Shown here piece after piece: positions 53,269-63,341 of a DNA stretch of 64,000 bases. A program made the translations under genes and the position numbers. Below the pieces are notes generated by a model. The model had not been told where the DNA came from, ran no database searches, and saw only the letters and a list, made by a program, of their open reading frames with translations. The DNA is from JANXQG01 sp963824275 (lineage in GTDB: Bacteria > Planctomycetota > Planctomycetia > Pirellulales > Thermoguttaceae). Each line of letters begins with the position of its first letter. Within the stretch, counting starts at the first letter, position 1. The stretch lies in NCBI GenBank assembly GCA_963824275.1, contig CAWGOT010000003.1, forward strand, positions 2,480,001-2,544,000. The letters are read 5' to 3'.

Positions 53269-56200
53269 CTACTTCTCCCAGACTTTCAACTGCTCCACCG
53301 CCGCCAGCACTTCGTTGCGGCGCTTTTCGAACAAGGCGAACATGGCCAGGATCGCTGCGCCCAGGGCGATGCCGCAGACGTACCAGACCCAGGTGTGGCC
53401 CAGGTCGTGCGCCGCGTACCAGATCATGCTCGAAGAAGTCCAGCACCAGGAACGTGAATCCCAGGAACAGGAACGACCGCACGCGGAACATGATCCCCGC
53501 CAACATGCCCGCCACCGAGAGCACCATGAGCACCAGCGGCAGCGACCAACTGTTGCCCAGGCCGGCAATGAACATGTCGGCGGTCGACGAGACGTAGATC
53601 GCACCCAGCGCCAAGTAGCGGAAGGCGGCGCTCTGGGCATCGCTCAACCGATCGTGGTTGAGGTATTCGGCCACCAGTCCGGCCAGCGCCAAGGGGATGA
53701 CAAAGAGCTGCGGATTATGCAGGAAGTGGAATTGCGACAGCTCCAGGCTGACCCACAGGCCCAGGTTGGCCGTCAGCACCGCCAGCACCGCGCACTTCCA
53801 CGATCGCCGCGTGACCGTCAGGACGCCATAAAACATGGCCATCAAGAACCACACCGCCGGCGCACGGCCGACGAGGTGCCATGGACTATGGACCTCGTCC
53901 ATCGGCGCGATCCAGAAGCCGATCGCGGGCAAGAGCGGCAGCATCAGCGCCGTATGCGCAAGGGCTCCGCGAGGACCGCCTGGCCGCGGCGATGAAACCA
54001 CTCGCCCAACCCCGCGCCAGAAAGGCGACCGCCATCACGATCAGCATCCAGTAGTCGATCAGATAGCCGTGAAACAGCCAGGGCATCGTCAACCACACGT
54101 GCAGTCCGATCGCCGCGGCCAACGCCTCGGCCGCATAGACATAGGCCTGCCGCCCGCGATCGCTGAGCCGCAGCGGGTCGAAGGCCGGCGTCACGGCAAA
54201 GGCGATGCAGCCCGCAACCAGGCTGGCCAGCGCGGCGATGACCACGGCCTTGGCGATGGGGAGCATCGGCGCGCCGTTGGGCTCTTCGAAGAGCAGCGAC
54301 TCCTGCACGAGCACTGCGGCCAGCATTGCGATCGCTAGTCCGGCCAGCACCGGCACGGCCTGCCGGCCCCGCTCGATCCAATCGCTGCCCGAGGGCAAGA
54401 GCCGCTTCAGCCCGAAGCCGGCCGACAAGCCGACGGCGGCGGACGCAACCATCAAGATCACGCTGCGATGGAGCCAGGGGGCAGGGCCGTTCTTGGCGAG
54501 CATTGCCCAACCGAGGCCGCTCAGCACGAGGACGCCCATCTTCAGCGTGCCATATTGCCACCGGGCACGCCATGTTTCGCGGGTGACGCCAGCCATGACG
54601 ATCGCCGAGAGCAAGAGCAGAAACAGCCCTGGCACTGCTGCCATCCGGCCGGCCGGAAACCAGCGCAGGACTCATAGCCGTAGCTGCAGCCGTCAAACTG
54701 GAAATCGATCGTGACCCACAGGGCCAGCGTGCCGGCCACGGCCATGACGGCGGCTTGGATATTGCAAATTGCAAAAGGCAAATTTCCAATTGCAAATTTG
54801 CATTTTGCAATTTGCAATCGCGGGTCGGCGTGATGAGTACACCAGGCAAGCGCCGCCGCAAACAGCGTGTAGCCGGCCAACTCGTCGGCCGTCGACCAAC
54901 AGAACATCCGCGGCCCAAGTTGCCGGGCCAAAAGCCCGAAGCCGACTGCCGACAGGCCGAGGCAATAGAGCGTCGGCCAGGTGGACTCCGTGCGGCGGCG
55001 AAGACAAACGACCGTGGCGGCGACGACCGCCGCCAGCGCAATCCAGTCGAGCCTCTCGATGGGTATGGGAGGCTGGACGAACGTCGCGATCACGCCGGCA
55101 GCCGTCACCAGCCCAATCCCCACGGCGCCCAACTGGGCGGCGAGATGGGCAAATGATGGAAGGCTACCAAACTCGTAGGGTGGGACACGCTCGCCCCCGG
55201 CGAGCGCCGGCCCACCAATGCTGCCATCGGTCTCGATCATGGTGGGCCGGCATCGCTGGGGCTCGCTGGTCCCACCCTACGCACGAAGTCTACGAGCGAC
55301 CAGACGATGGAGCCGACCGCCAGGCAGAGCACGTTTGCCTCGACCAGGCCCGCGATGTCGGCCGGGTGCCACGCCGGCCACCTCGCCCCGCTGGTTGAGT
55401 AGGCCCACCAGACGATCGTGCCAGCCAGGTTGATCAACAAGCCCGAGACGTACACGTGCACTGGCTTCCGCAACAAGACAGCGATCAGTCCGGCGGTCAA
55501 ACTGACAGCCAGGATCGCCCCCGCGGCCCACCACGGCCGGGCCGGATCGTGAAAGGCGTGCAGCGTGGCCATCGCCACGGTGATTGTGCCAATCGTGGCC
55601 ACCCACGGCTCGATCAGCGACTCCGGACCGACCAGATTCCTCGCAATCGCTCTTCCCGCCAACGCGGCCGCGAGGACCACCAGCCCTGCCGCGGCCCAGG
55701 CAGTGGTCAGGGTGTGATACGCGATCCACGGACCGCCCGGATGCTGATCGAGCGAGGCCGCGTTGCAGGCGGCCAAAACCCCCGCCACCAAAGCAAGGCC
55801 CCCCAGCACGTGCAACAGGCCGGCCGGCAGCGTCTGCCGCAGATACCAGGCGGCAACTGTGGCAGTCAACGCCAGACCCATCCAGCCCTGCGGAGCGGCC
55901 AGATCGAACATCCACGCCGGCAGCGACTCGGGTGCCTGGATCAGCCATAGCACCGGAATCACCGCCAGCACGCAATTGCCGACCACTGGCAAGAGAACCT
56001 GAAGGGCCAGCAAGGGACTCTCACCCAGCGTCATCTCGCGGAGCTCGTACAATCGTTTTCTGGTCGCCAGCCAGACTACGGCGACGGCCGCGCTGGCGAT
56101 CACGTTGGCCTGCACCAGCCGCAGCCAGTAGGCATCGAAGCGGATATCGTGCATGAGTTCGAAATGCCAGACGACCAGCGAGGCGGCCACGTTCACGCCC

Positions 56201-59200
56201 AGCGCCGCCGCGAAGGCCCATCCTTCGCGCCGTCGCCAGACGGCCATCGTGGCCCCCGCGGCGCTGGCCACCGCGATGGCGGCAGCCGCCCAAAGCTGTT
56301 CCTCGGTGTGCCAAAAGGCCGCTTGCAGCCCTAGCAGCACGGCCAGGATGCCCGCCACGCGGACCCACACGGCGGCCATGCGGATCAGGCCCTGTGGCGG
56401 TCCGGCGGCATCCTCCGCGGTCCGCAGCGAGGCTACCCACCAGGTGGCCGCCACGATCAGCAAGGCATAGACGGCCCATCCAAGCATCAGTGTGCGGTAG
56501 CCCCAGACGGGTTCGATCGCCACGTTCCAAGATGCCTGCAAACCGCCCACCGTGCAGGCCAACAGGCCCAGCACGGCCATCCCGGACAGGCCCACCGCCT
56601 GGGGACGCAACCGGCCTCGGAGTTGCAAAGCCGCGATCGGCAGCAATAGCGCAATCCATCCCAACGGCCCTCCGACCGTCACGCTCCACGTTTGCCAGCC
56701 GACCGGCAGGAGGGCAAGGTCGAGCAAGGCGATGCCCAGCACCAGGGCGGTGGCGGTGACGGCCATGCCGATTTGGGCCCGCATCAGGCCGCGAGACCAT
56801 CGATTCACGCCATCTGACGGTCTCGCGGAGATGAGGGATGAGGGATGAGGGATGATGGATGATGGATCAGAAGCAGCCTCGCCCCCGGTTCCAACCGCAC
56901 GACGTGTACCCTCTTCGCGCCAGACGTCGAACCGCTTGCGAGCGATCAACCACACGATGGCCCAAGCGGCCGCCGTGATGGCAAAGAGCTCGATCAGCGT
57001 CGCGAAGAAGGTCGCGTCGAAGGGCCGTCCACCCAACGTCGTATGCAGTGCATAGCCCAGCACAACCGCCAGCTTCAGCACCAGCCCTGCAGAAAAGGCG
57101 TAGCCCGACGAGCGCTCCCGCAAGGCATAACCGACCAGCGCCCCAATCAAGAGTGCCAGCGGCACAAGATACGACTGTGTCGGCCCCAGTTTGGCGAAGA
57201 ACGTATTGGCGAGCGGTCCCGCCGGCGGCGTTCCGCCGATCTGCAACAGGGCGGCCTGGACGGTAATCGCCAGCGCGGGAAAGACCATGGTCGCCAACAA
57301 AACGCCGCGCGCCACCCGCGGCATGGAGATGAGCGAGGTTGCCACATCCAAGGGCGGCCCGGCCCCAAGCCGACGGCAGGCGTCTGCCAATGGTTCTCGT
57401 CCCCAAACGGCGATCGACGAAACCGCGAAGCCGACCGCCAAGGCCCACCGCGAGGCCGAGGCAACGGCCAGGTCCGATGCGAACTGCCCTGCGATCAGGC
57501 ATGGCAGCGTGGCGGCCAGCAGCAGCACGGCGACCAATTCGGCGGTCCGCCATCGCTGCCAAAGCGCGGCGACAAGCATTGCGGCCAGCACTCCCAGGAG
57601 GATCCAAGCAGTGGGGCCGAAGGCGTTCGGCACGACGCCAGGCACGGGCGACCCGACAAGCTCCTGCGACACTTCAGCCAGGGTGCATAAGGCCATAATA
57701 AACCATTGCATCGCGACCACGCCATGACGGATGCACCAGTCGACGCTGAAATCATTCTGCAAGAGACTCTGCGCTGGACCGTAGGGTGGTGTCAAGCGCA
57801 GCGCAGACCCACCATTTTCCGACCTTGGTTGCTGGGTCTGCGCTGCGCTTGACACCACCCTACGGCCAAACGCCGCACGATTGCTCCGGCGGAGATCGAT
57901 GATTCGGACCAAAACCCACACCAGGGACAACAACCCGAGGGCGATGCCGTAGGCTTGGAGGTTTCGCGGATCGAGAAAAACGCGATTGTAGCTCCAGATC
58001 CGTTCCAGGAGGTTGGGCCGCTCAATGTTCAGAGTGATGATCGGGAACCAGTTGGCGCGCTTCATGCAGACGGTGGCAGCGGCCAGCGCGGCGAAGGCCA
58101 GCGCCGCTTGATGGCCCGCGAACAATGCCACCGAGTGTTTCCGCCGCGCAAGCACCAACCACACGCCAGCCAGCCAGGGGAGGCAGCAGGCCAGCCACAG
58201 GCTGCCGGCGCTGCGGCCGAAGATGAGCGTCGGCAGCACCAGCACGGAAGAAACCAGGGCCGAGTTGGCCAGCGGCTCGCCGATCGCCTTCCCAATGTAC
58301 TCATCACGCTCCGCGTGATGGTCTTCGGCGTACTCATCACGCTCCGCGTGATGGTCTTCAGCGTACTCATCACGCTTCGCGTGATGAGTACAAAGCCGTT
58401 CCAGACACGCCACGCCCACCAGCGCCAACGTGGCATGGCCCAGCAAGGCGATCGTCCAGTTGGGGCCGAGCGGATCGGGGCTCTGGAAATAGTTGTAATT
58501 CAGGGCGTGGATCGCGCCGGCCAGCGCGACCGACGAGGCGATCCACGTCCGCTCGGGCGAGCGATAGAGCCACGCCAGGAGGAAATAGACCACGGCGATT
58601 GCCACGCTGGCGACAATCGGCGCGGCCGTCGGGTCTGCGAGAATAGTCGCCCGGTCGCTCCAGGCGGTCCATATCGCAAGCAGCGCAGCGAGCATTGTGG
58701 CCGCCTCGCCGACGTGGATCAGCGGAATGCGGAAAATATCGGCCAGCGAGAGGCCTTTGCTCCGTGGCATGGAGACCGCGAGTTGATGGTTGCTGTCTTC
58801 GCCGAACATCTTCCATGGATCGTGCCACGCGCCGGTCGCATAGCGATCTAGCACCGCGGCAGCCGCAACCATGACTAGCCCTTCGATCGCCAACACCGCG
58901 CCCCACGGCGGTCCGACGTGGTAGCCCGCCGACCACATGGCCCACAACGCGGACGTTGCGACCAGAACCAGCCCTAGGTAGCTCAGACCGAGCCGCCGCC
59001 AACGGGCCGTCAGCGCCAGGCTGCCGGCGCCATAGACGCCATACAAGATCGCGGCCCGCAAGGCGTCGGCCCCGCTCGCCTGAACACCGTGGACGGTGAC
59101 CAGCAGCAGTCCGGCCACGGCCACCACGCTGCTGCCGCCGAGATAGATCGCGCCGTGGCGGCGACGGCCCACCCGCGCCAAGAGTTCGGAGACCACGGCC

Positions 59201-61048
59201 AGGACGAGGAACAGCCCTCCCAACGCCGTCCCGCTCCGGGCGTCGATCATGAGCGTCAGCAGGCCCAGGCCGTCGGGATCCGCGCCGCGCAAGGGCAGTT
59301 CGCCGATCAGCAGGTAGAACGCGATGAGGTAGGCCAAGGCCGCGCAGGCAATCGCGCCGCTGTGCAAGACCGGCAGACGCCAGCGGAAGGCCGCAAACAC
59401 CAGGGCAATGCCGTTCAACACGGCAACCGCCATCAGCCAGCCCGGCGCAGGCCAGGCCAGTGCCAAGGCCGCCAGCATGACCGACATCGCAACCATGGCC
59501 ACGATCGTTCCGGCCAGATGGTAGGCTGCCAGCTCCTTGTCGCGCCTGCTGCCGCACATCACCGCCAATCCACCGGCCAGGACCGGGACGGCCGTCATCG
59601 CCAGCAGAACCGAAAACTGTTCGAGCACGATCGTCACGTCCCCTGGTGCGACGAACTGGCCCGCCGCCGACATCAAGGCCTTCGCCGCCAGGACGCCCAG
59701 GGCCACGACCGTCGAGAAGGCCGTGATACCCAATAGCGTGAAGAGGAAACCGATCTGCATGTCGGTCCGAAAGGCTCCCCTCTCCCGCCGGGATAGGGGC
59801 TGGGGGTGAGGGCCGTTTGCCGTCGTGGGAGAAAAGACGTAGCAGCCGATCGCTCCGGCGAAGAGGGCCACAGGCAGCGATCCCGTGCCGACCAGCAGCC
59901 AGGCGCGACGGACTGGTATGGACCAGTTGCGAGGCCAGCACGACGGCGATCGAATCGCCCAGGACCGCCGCCAAGGCCGGCCATTGGCCGTCCGGCACGA
60001 GGATCCGCACTGCCTGTCGCCCCAGCAGCGCGAAGATCGCCAGCGAAACGAGCTCGCTAATCCAAGGCGTCCAATCCCCTTTCGCCGCGGTCGCCATGAT
60101 CGCCATGGCAACGAAATTCAAGGGCACCAGGAGCATGGCAATCACCAGCAAGGCCCGGCTGGTCGATTCCAGCTTCCAACGATGATGGGCATAGAGGGCG
60201 ACGCCGAAGAGGGCCGACGTGATCGATACGAAGATGAAGAATTTGAAGTAGGGGATCTGGTCGAGGGTCTTCCACAGGCTGACCACCAGCGCGACCGACG
60301 AACAGACGAAGAGCAATCCGCCGATCAGTTCGCCCCAGCGAATATTCCGCTGCTCCATGAAAGCCGCCAGCATCTCGCTCCAGGACCGCGACGGCTGGGC
60401 CGCTGGCTGCGGTCGCGGCCGGGGCACGAGCGGCGCCGTTGTATCGGAGCGCGGCGCCGGTTGCGGAACGGGAGTGCTCGCCGCTTGCGGTCTCGCGATG
60501 AACTGCGGAACGGGCGGCGCGGCTGCCTCGGGATGCGGTGCCGGTTGCGGCACGGCGTCGATCGTCGCTTGCGGTTTCGCGATGATCTCGGGTACCGGTG
60601 GTCTGATTGTCTCCTTGCGCGGCGCGGCCGGCGGCGCTTCCGCAGATCGTTCCGGCTCTTCCACAATCAATGCAGCAACGGCCGGCGCGGCACGCTTCTC
60701 CTCAACAGGCTGCAGCAAGCGCTGGCGGTATTCCTGCAAGCGGCCCAGCAGGCGATCGACGGCCTCCGGCTTCAGCGTGCCATTCTGACGGAACCGCTGC
60801 AACTGGCGGCGGACTGCGGCCAGGTCGTTTAGTTCCTTGGCCACGGGACTTGCGAGTTGCCTGCCACACCAGTCGCAGCGCTCGCGGTCCGCCGCAGTCG
60901 AATGTCCGCAAAATGGGCAGTTCGGGCTCGCTTTCTTCCTGCCGCCGCCAAAAATCGCGGCCAGCAGCACCCAGATCCCGTGGCCGACCAAGGTGACGAT
61001 CGTCAAGAAGATCGCCAGCACCGCAAGTACGATTGGCAGATCAGGCAT
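53269..61048 (-). CDS. Giant polytopic membrane protein with N-terminal zinc ribbon, interrupted by repeats
   Basis: About 2,590 codons from ATG 61048 (MPDLPIVLAVLAIFLTIVTL). After one helix comes a zinc ribbon (NCPFCGHSTAADRERCDWCG, about 40-60), a coil (AVRRQLQRFRQNGTLKPEAV), and a Pro-rich linker with repeated VPQPAP. SWSEMLAAFMEQRNIRWGEL then opens an array of perhaps 50-60 membrane helices reaching the 53269 stop (...RRNEVLAAVEQLKVWEK). Frame changes lie near 59930, inside the repeat at 55175-55280, and near 54655, 53995 and 53430. At least six repeat-family insertions lie within it. I know similar zinc-ribbon, many-helix proteins only from planctomycetes; function unknown. If the stop at 55237 is real, the gene is split in two. 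Confidence 0.7.
54761..54819. repeat. AT-rich repeat inside the giant gene
   Basis: Mirror-like ATTGCAAATTGCAAAAGGCA ... TTTGCAATTTGCAATC, far less GC-rich than its surroundings. On the reverse strand it is translated as RLQIAKCKFAIGNLPFAICN, which does not resemble the flanking membrane helices. Confidence 0.75.
55175..55280. repeat. GTAGGGTGGG-type inverted repeat, copy 5, inside the giant gene
   Basis: A 106-bp palindromic copy bounded by GTAGGGTGGGA and TCCCACCCTAC. On the reverse strand the membrane-protein frame enters it as ...VDFVRR, reads VGPASPSDAGPP and stops at 55237. Beyond the repeat another frame resumes with LPSFAHLAAQLGAVG. The repeat has therefore split, or seems to split, the gene. 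Confidence 0.85.
56829..56868. repeat. 7-bp tandem repeat (GATGAGG/GATGATG) inside the giant gene
   Basis: Five or six units of GATGAGG or GATGATG in a row. On the reverse strand they are translated as SDPSSIIPHPSSLISA between two hydrophilic stretches. The frame is kept. Confidence 0.8.
57781..57864. repeat. Perfect 31-bp inverted repeat (GTAGGGTGGT variant), in frame inside the giant gene
   Basis: Arms 57781-57811 and 57834-57864 are exact complements around a 22-base loop. The whole is 84 bases, 28 codons, and is read without a stop on the reverse strand (GRRVVSSAAQTQQPRSENGG then SALRLTPP). A seventh-family variant in which GGGACC is replaced by GGTGTC. Confidence 0.92.
58298..58391. repeat. 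33-bp tandem palindromic repeat, three copies, in frame inside the giant gene
   Basis: Units at 58298, 58331 and 58364 begin TACTCATCACGCTCCGCGTG and contain the palindrome CATCACGC-TCC-GCGTGATG. 33 bases equal 11 codons; the reverse strand reads HHAERDEYAED three times between two membrane helices. Period and frame are kept exactly. Confidence 0.92.
59773..59812. repeat. CTCCCCTCTCCCGCC-type repeat inside the giant gene
   Basis: GGCTCCCCTCTCCCGCCGGG followed by ATAGGGGCTGGGGGTGAGGG. On the reverse strand it is read in frame as GPHPQPLSRRERGA between two membrane helices. A related copy lies at 61078-61115, outside any gene. Confidence 0.8.
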
Positions 61049-61077
61049 GATCCGAACCTCGCAGTGGCAGGATGCCT

Positions 61078-61115
61078 AACTCCCGTTTCCCTCCGGGAGA
61101 GGGGCAGGGGTGAAC
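61078..61115. repeat. CTCCCGTTTCCCTCCGGG-type repeat, intergenic copy
   Basis: ACTCCCGTTTCCCTCCGGGA then GAGGGGCAGGGGTGAAC, thirty bases upstream of the giant gene's start on its reverse strand. Same family as 59773-59812. Confidence 0.7.
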
Positions 61116-61255
61116 GTAGTCTGCCCCGTAAGTATAGGTCATGCGCGGCAGGCAAGCTACGCCCTGAGGCCTAAGGCTCGCCTGCGCCCGGAATATAACG
61201 TCGCGGTGCCCGTAGGATAGATTTGTAATCTGTCAGTTTGTGGGTGGGTACGGCA

Positions 61256-61306
61256 GTAGGGTGGGCCGAGCTTGCGAGTCCCGGGCCGAGCTTGCGAGTC
61301 CCACCA
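61256..61306. repeat. GTAGGGTGGG-family partial copy with internal tandem duplication
   Basis: GTAGGGTGGGCCGAGCTTGC, then GGGCCGAGCTTGCGAGTCCC twice, then ACC. Only one side of the family palindrome is present. It lies in the 313-base gap 61049-61361, where no other feature was seen. Confidence 0.75.
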
Positions 61307-61361
61307 TTTTCGACAACTTTGCCCGTTGCTTGGATGCCTTAGAGGGCTTAGGCTATGGGAT

Positions 61362-61577
61362 ATGAACGCAGCCCTGATAGCGATATTGCGCCAGACTCAG
61401 CAACTCCTGAACCGAGAGGGCAACGATTTCTCGTGGTCATCGTGGAATGATGCAATGAGGCATGTGCTGAGATTGAACGGCATCTCCAAACGGTTGGACA
61501 GGTCGACTATTCAGACCCAGTCAAGCCAGACGACCTACGACGTTGTCGTGACTCATGGACAACTCCGCCACGCCTGA
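61362..61577 (+). pseudogene. Fragment of a conserved hypothetical gene
   Basis: 71 codons from ATG 61362. The first 45 (MNAALIAILRQTQQLLNREG, NDFSWSSWNDAMRHVLRLNG) match a pattern I recall ('A-R-x-L-L-x-x-x-x-N-D-F-x-W-S-S-W-x-D-A'), from longer proteins of about 100-120 residues with an LFAPTGP-type ending. Here the tail after about residue 46 is unrelated, so the gene is probably truncated. Confidence 0.45.
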
Positions 61578-61941
61578 ACCCCAACCCGCTGCATCGCTGT
61601 CCCAACGCCCCCGCTTCCAATTCGGGCTGCGGACGCTGCTCTTGCTGTTCGTGGTGCTGGGGTCGTCGCTGGGGGTGTTTGGGGCGTGGGGGATCATCGT
61701 TTTCGGCCTGGAGGTCGGGCTGGCGGTCTACATGCATGGCGCCAAGTCCTTAGAGCCGCTCAGGAACTGCGTTCTCGCGATGCTGACCCTCTCGGGGCCA
61801 GTCTGGCTTTGGTGGACCTTGCCTGAAGTCGGAAGCCGCGCGGCAAGGCACTTGAACTGGCCCAACATCGCGGCGCTGGCCGTGTGGCTGCTTTCGGTCG
61901 GCACGCTGCTGACCCGCGCCGTGCGGAGCAGGAAGGTCTAG
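61555..61941 (+). CDS. Small membrane protein with FQFGLRTLLLL-type start
   Basis: 128 residues from ATG 61555 (MDNSATPEPQPAASLSQRPR). FQFGLRTLLLLFVVLGSSLG is the planctomycete N-terminal motif leading into the first helix. Three or four helices in total (GAWGIIVFGLEVGLAVYMHG, CVLAMLTLSGPVWLWWTLPE, IAALAVWLLSVGTLLTRAVR). Unknown function. Convergent to the reverse-strand gene ending at 61985. Confidence 0.7.
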   Translation: MDNSATPEPQPAASLSQRPRFQFGLRTLLLLFVVLGSSLGVFGAWGIIVFGLEVGLAVYMHGAKSLEPLRNCVLAMLTLSGPVWLWWTLPEVGSRAARHLNWPNIAALAVWLLSVGTLLTRAVRSRKV

Positions 61942-61984
61942 TTCCGCCGCCACCCGTCCGCTGAGGTCCGCCTGGAACCGGCGC

Positions 61985-63183
61985 CTAGGGCCCCGGCGTC
62001 GTAGGCTCGGTCGAGTGCCGGATATACTCATCGTTCCGTCCTATCCGCTTTTCGTATTTCTCGTGGAGAGCCTTCCCTTCCGGCACAGTATCCAGGAGCC
62101 TGTGCGCACGCGTCCAGTCCTCCACATCCATCGGGAGACTATCTTCCTGCAGGTAACGGCGTTCGAAACTCGAAAGGTACGCCTGCCGCACCCATTCCGC
62201 CGTCGGCGTCTGCGTCATCGCCTCCAGCACGTCGACGAGCGCGGGCGTCTGCTCGCCATAGCCCACGCGCGGCGGCGGTTCCCACTGCGGCGGAAACTCG
62301 CTCCGCTGGTGCGTGCTCATCATCGCCAGGGCTTCCTCGATGCGGCCGCCGCGGAGCAGCGATTCTGCTTGCGTCGCCAGGCGCTGTTCGGGCTGGGTCC
62401 AGGGCAATGCGAGCAGCCCTGCGGCCACCGCCGATGCCGCAACCAGCCAGACCGCCGGTGAAACGCTTTGCTGCGCCGCGCGACGATGTGCCAGCCGCGC
62501 GGCCTGCAGAAAGCAACGCCCGCCCCGATGAGCCACACCGGGAACGAATAGACTACGGCCACTAACGTCAAGAAGACTATTCCCGCCAGATACGCTTCCG
62601 CATCCGTGAGTCGGATCTCGGCCATGAACTGGATCAGCGGCAGTTTGGCCACCGAGAGTCCCATGAAGACCATGCCATCCGCCAGGAGCATGACCTGGAA
62701 GAACGTGGCGACGACGTTCCGGCCGGTCGCTACCGAAAGGATCCGCGTCATGAGCAAAACCCGCCAGGCGGCGACCAGGGCCAAAGTCCAGACCTTCGCC
62801 TCCGCCGCCGAGAGCGGATCGGTAAACCGTTCGTATGGAATCCCATACAGCCAGGCCAGCGGCGCCGTCATCCAGATCAAACCGACGAGCGAGAGCAATC
62901 GCTGGGGCAGCGAGCTTGCCTCTTGCTGACTCTTGTCGAATGGGCTCGCCCTGGGGCCGATATAGGTCGTCAGCAGCAGCACCACCGCGATCGCCGACGA
63001 CACGGCGAACGGCGTCAACAAACGCCAGGGCTGATCGAGCAGGTCCGCCGTGTGATACGATCGCGCCAACCCCGCCGAGAGCACGAGCACCGCGCCCACA
63101 AGCGGCGTGCTGCGATCTGCCCCTAGCGACAGAATCGCCGCACGATCGCCAATCAGAAAGCGAGCAACCGTTGAGAGACGCAT
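61985..63183 (-). CDS. Membrane protein with soluble C-terminal domain, frameshifted
   Basis: About 400 residues from ATG 63183 (MRLSTVARFLIGDRAAILSL). Five or six helices: TPLVGAVLVLSAGLARSYH, LLTPFAVSSAIAVVLLLTTY, LLSLVGLIWMTAPLAWLYGI, VWTLALVAAWRVLLMTRILS, YLAGIVFLTLVAVVYSFPVW. Near 62480 one base is off; the corrected frame gives QQSVSPAVWLVAASAVAAGL and LLALPWTQPEQRLATQAESL. The soluble end reads EEALAMMSTHQRSEFPPQWE, LSSFERRYLQEDSLPMDVED and HEKYEKRIGRNDEYIRH. No family recognised. Confidence 0.7.
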
Positions 63184-63341
63184 TGCGCAATGCCCTTTCA
63201 ATCCAAGCGAGTCAGACCGCATTCTACTTCCTCGGCGGCGCTGCCGCAACCGGTCGAACTTCCCTGGCCCTTTCCCTGGCGGGCCTGGCTGCGGTAAGAT
63301 TGATCGTCGCCTGACCCGCTCCTTCGGCCGATTCCCTCTCC

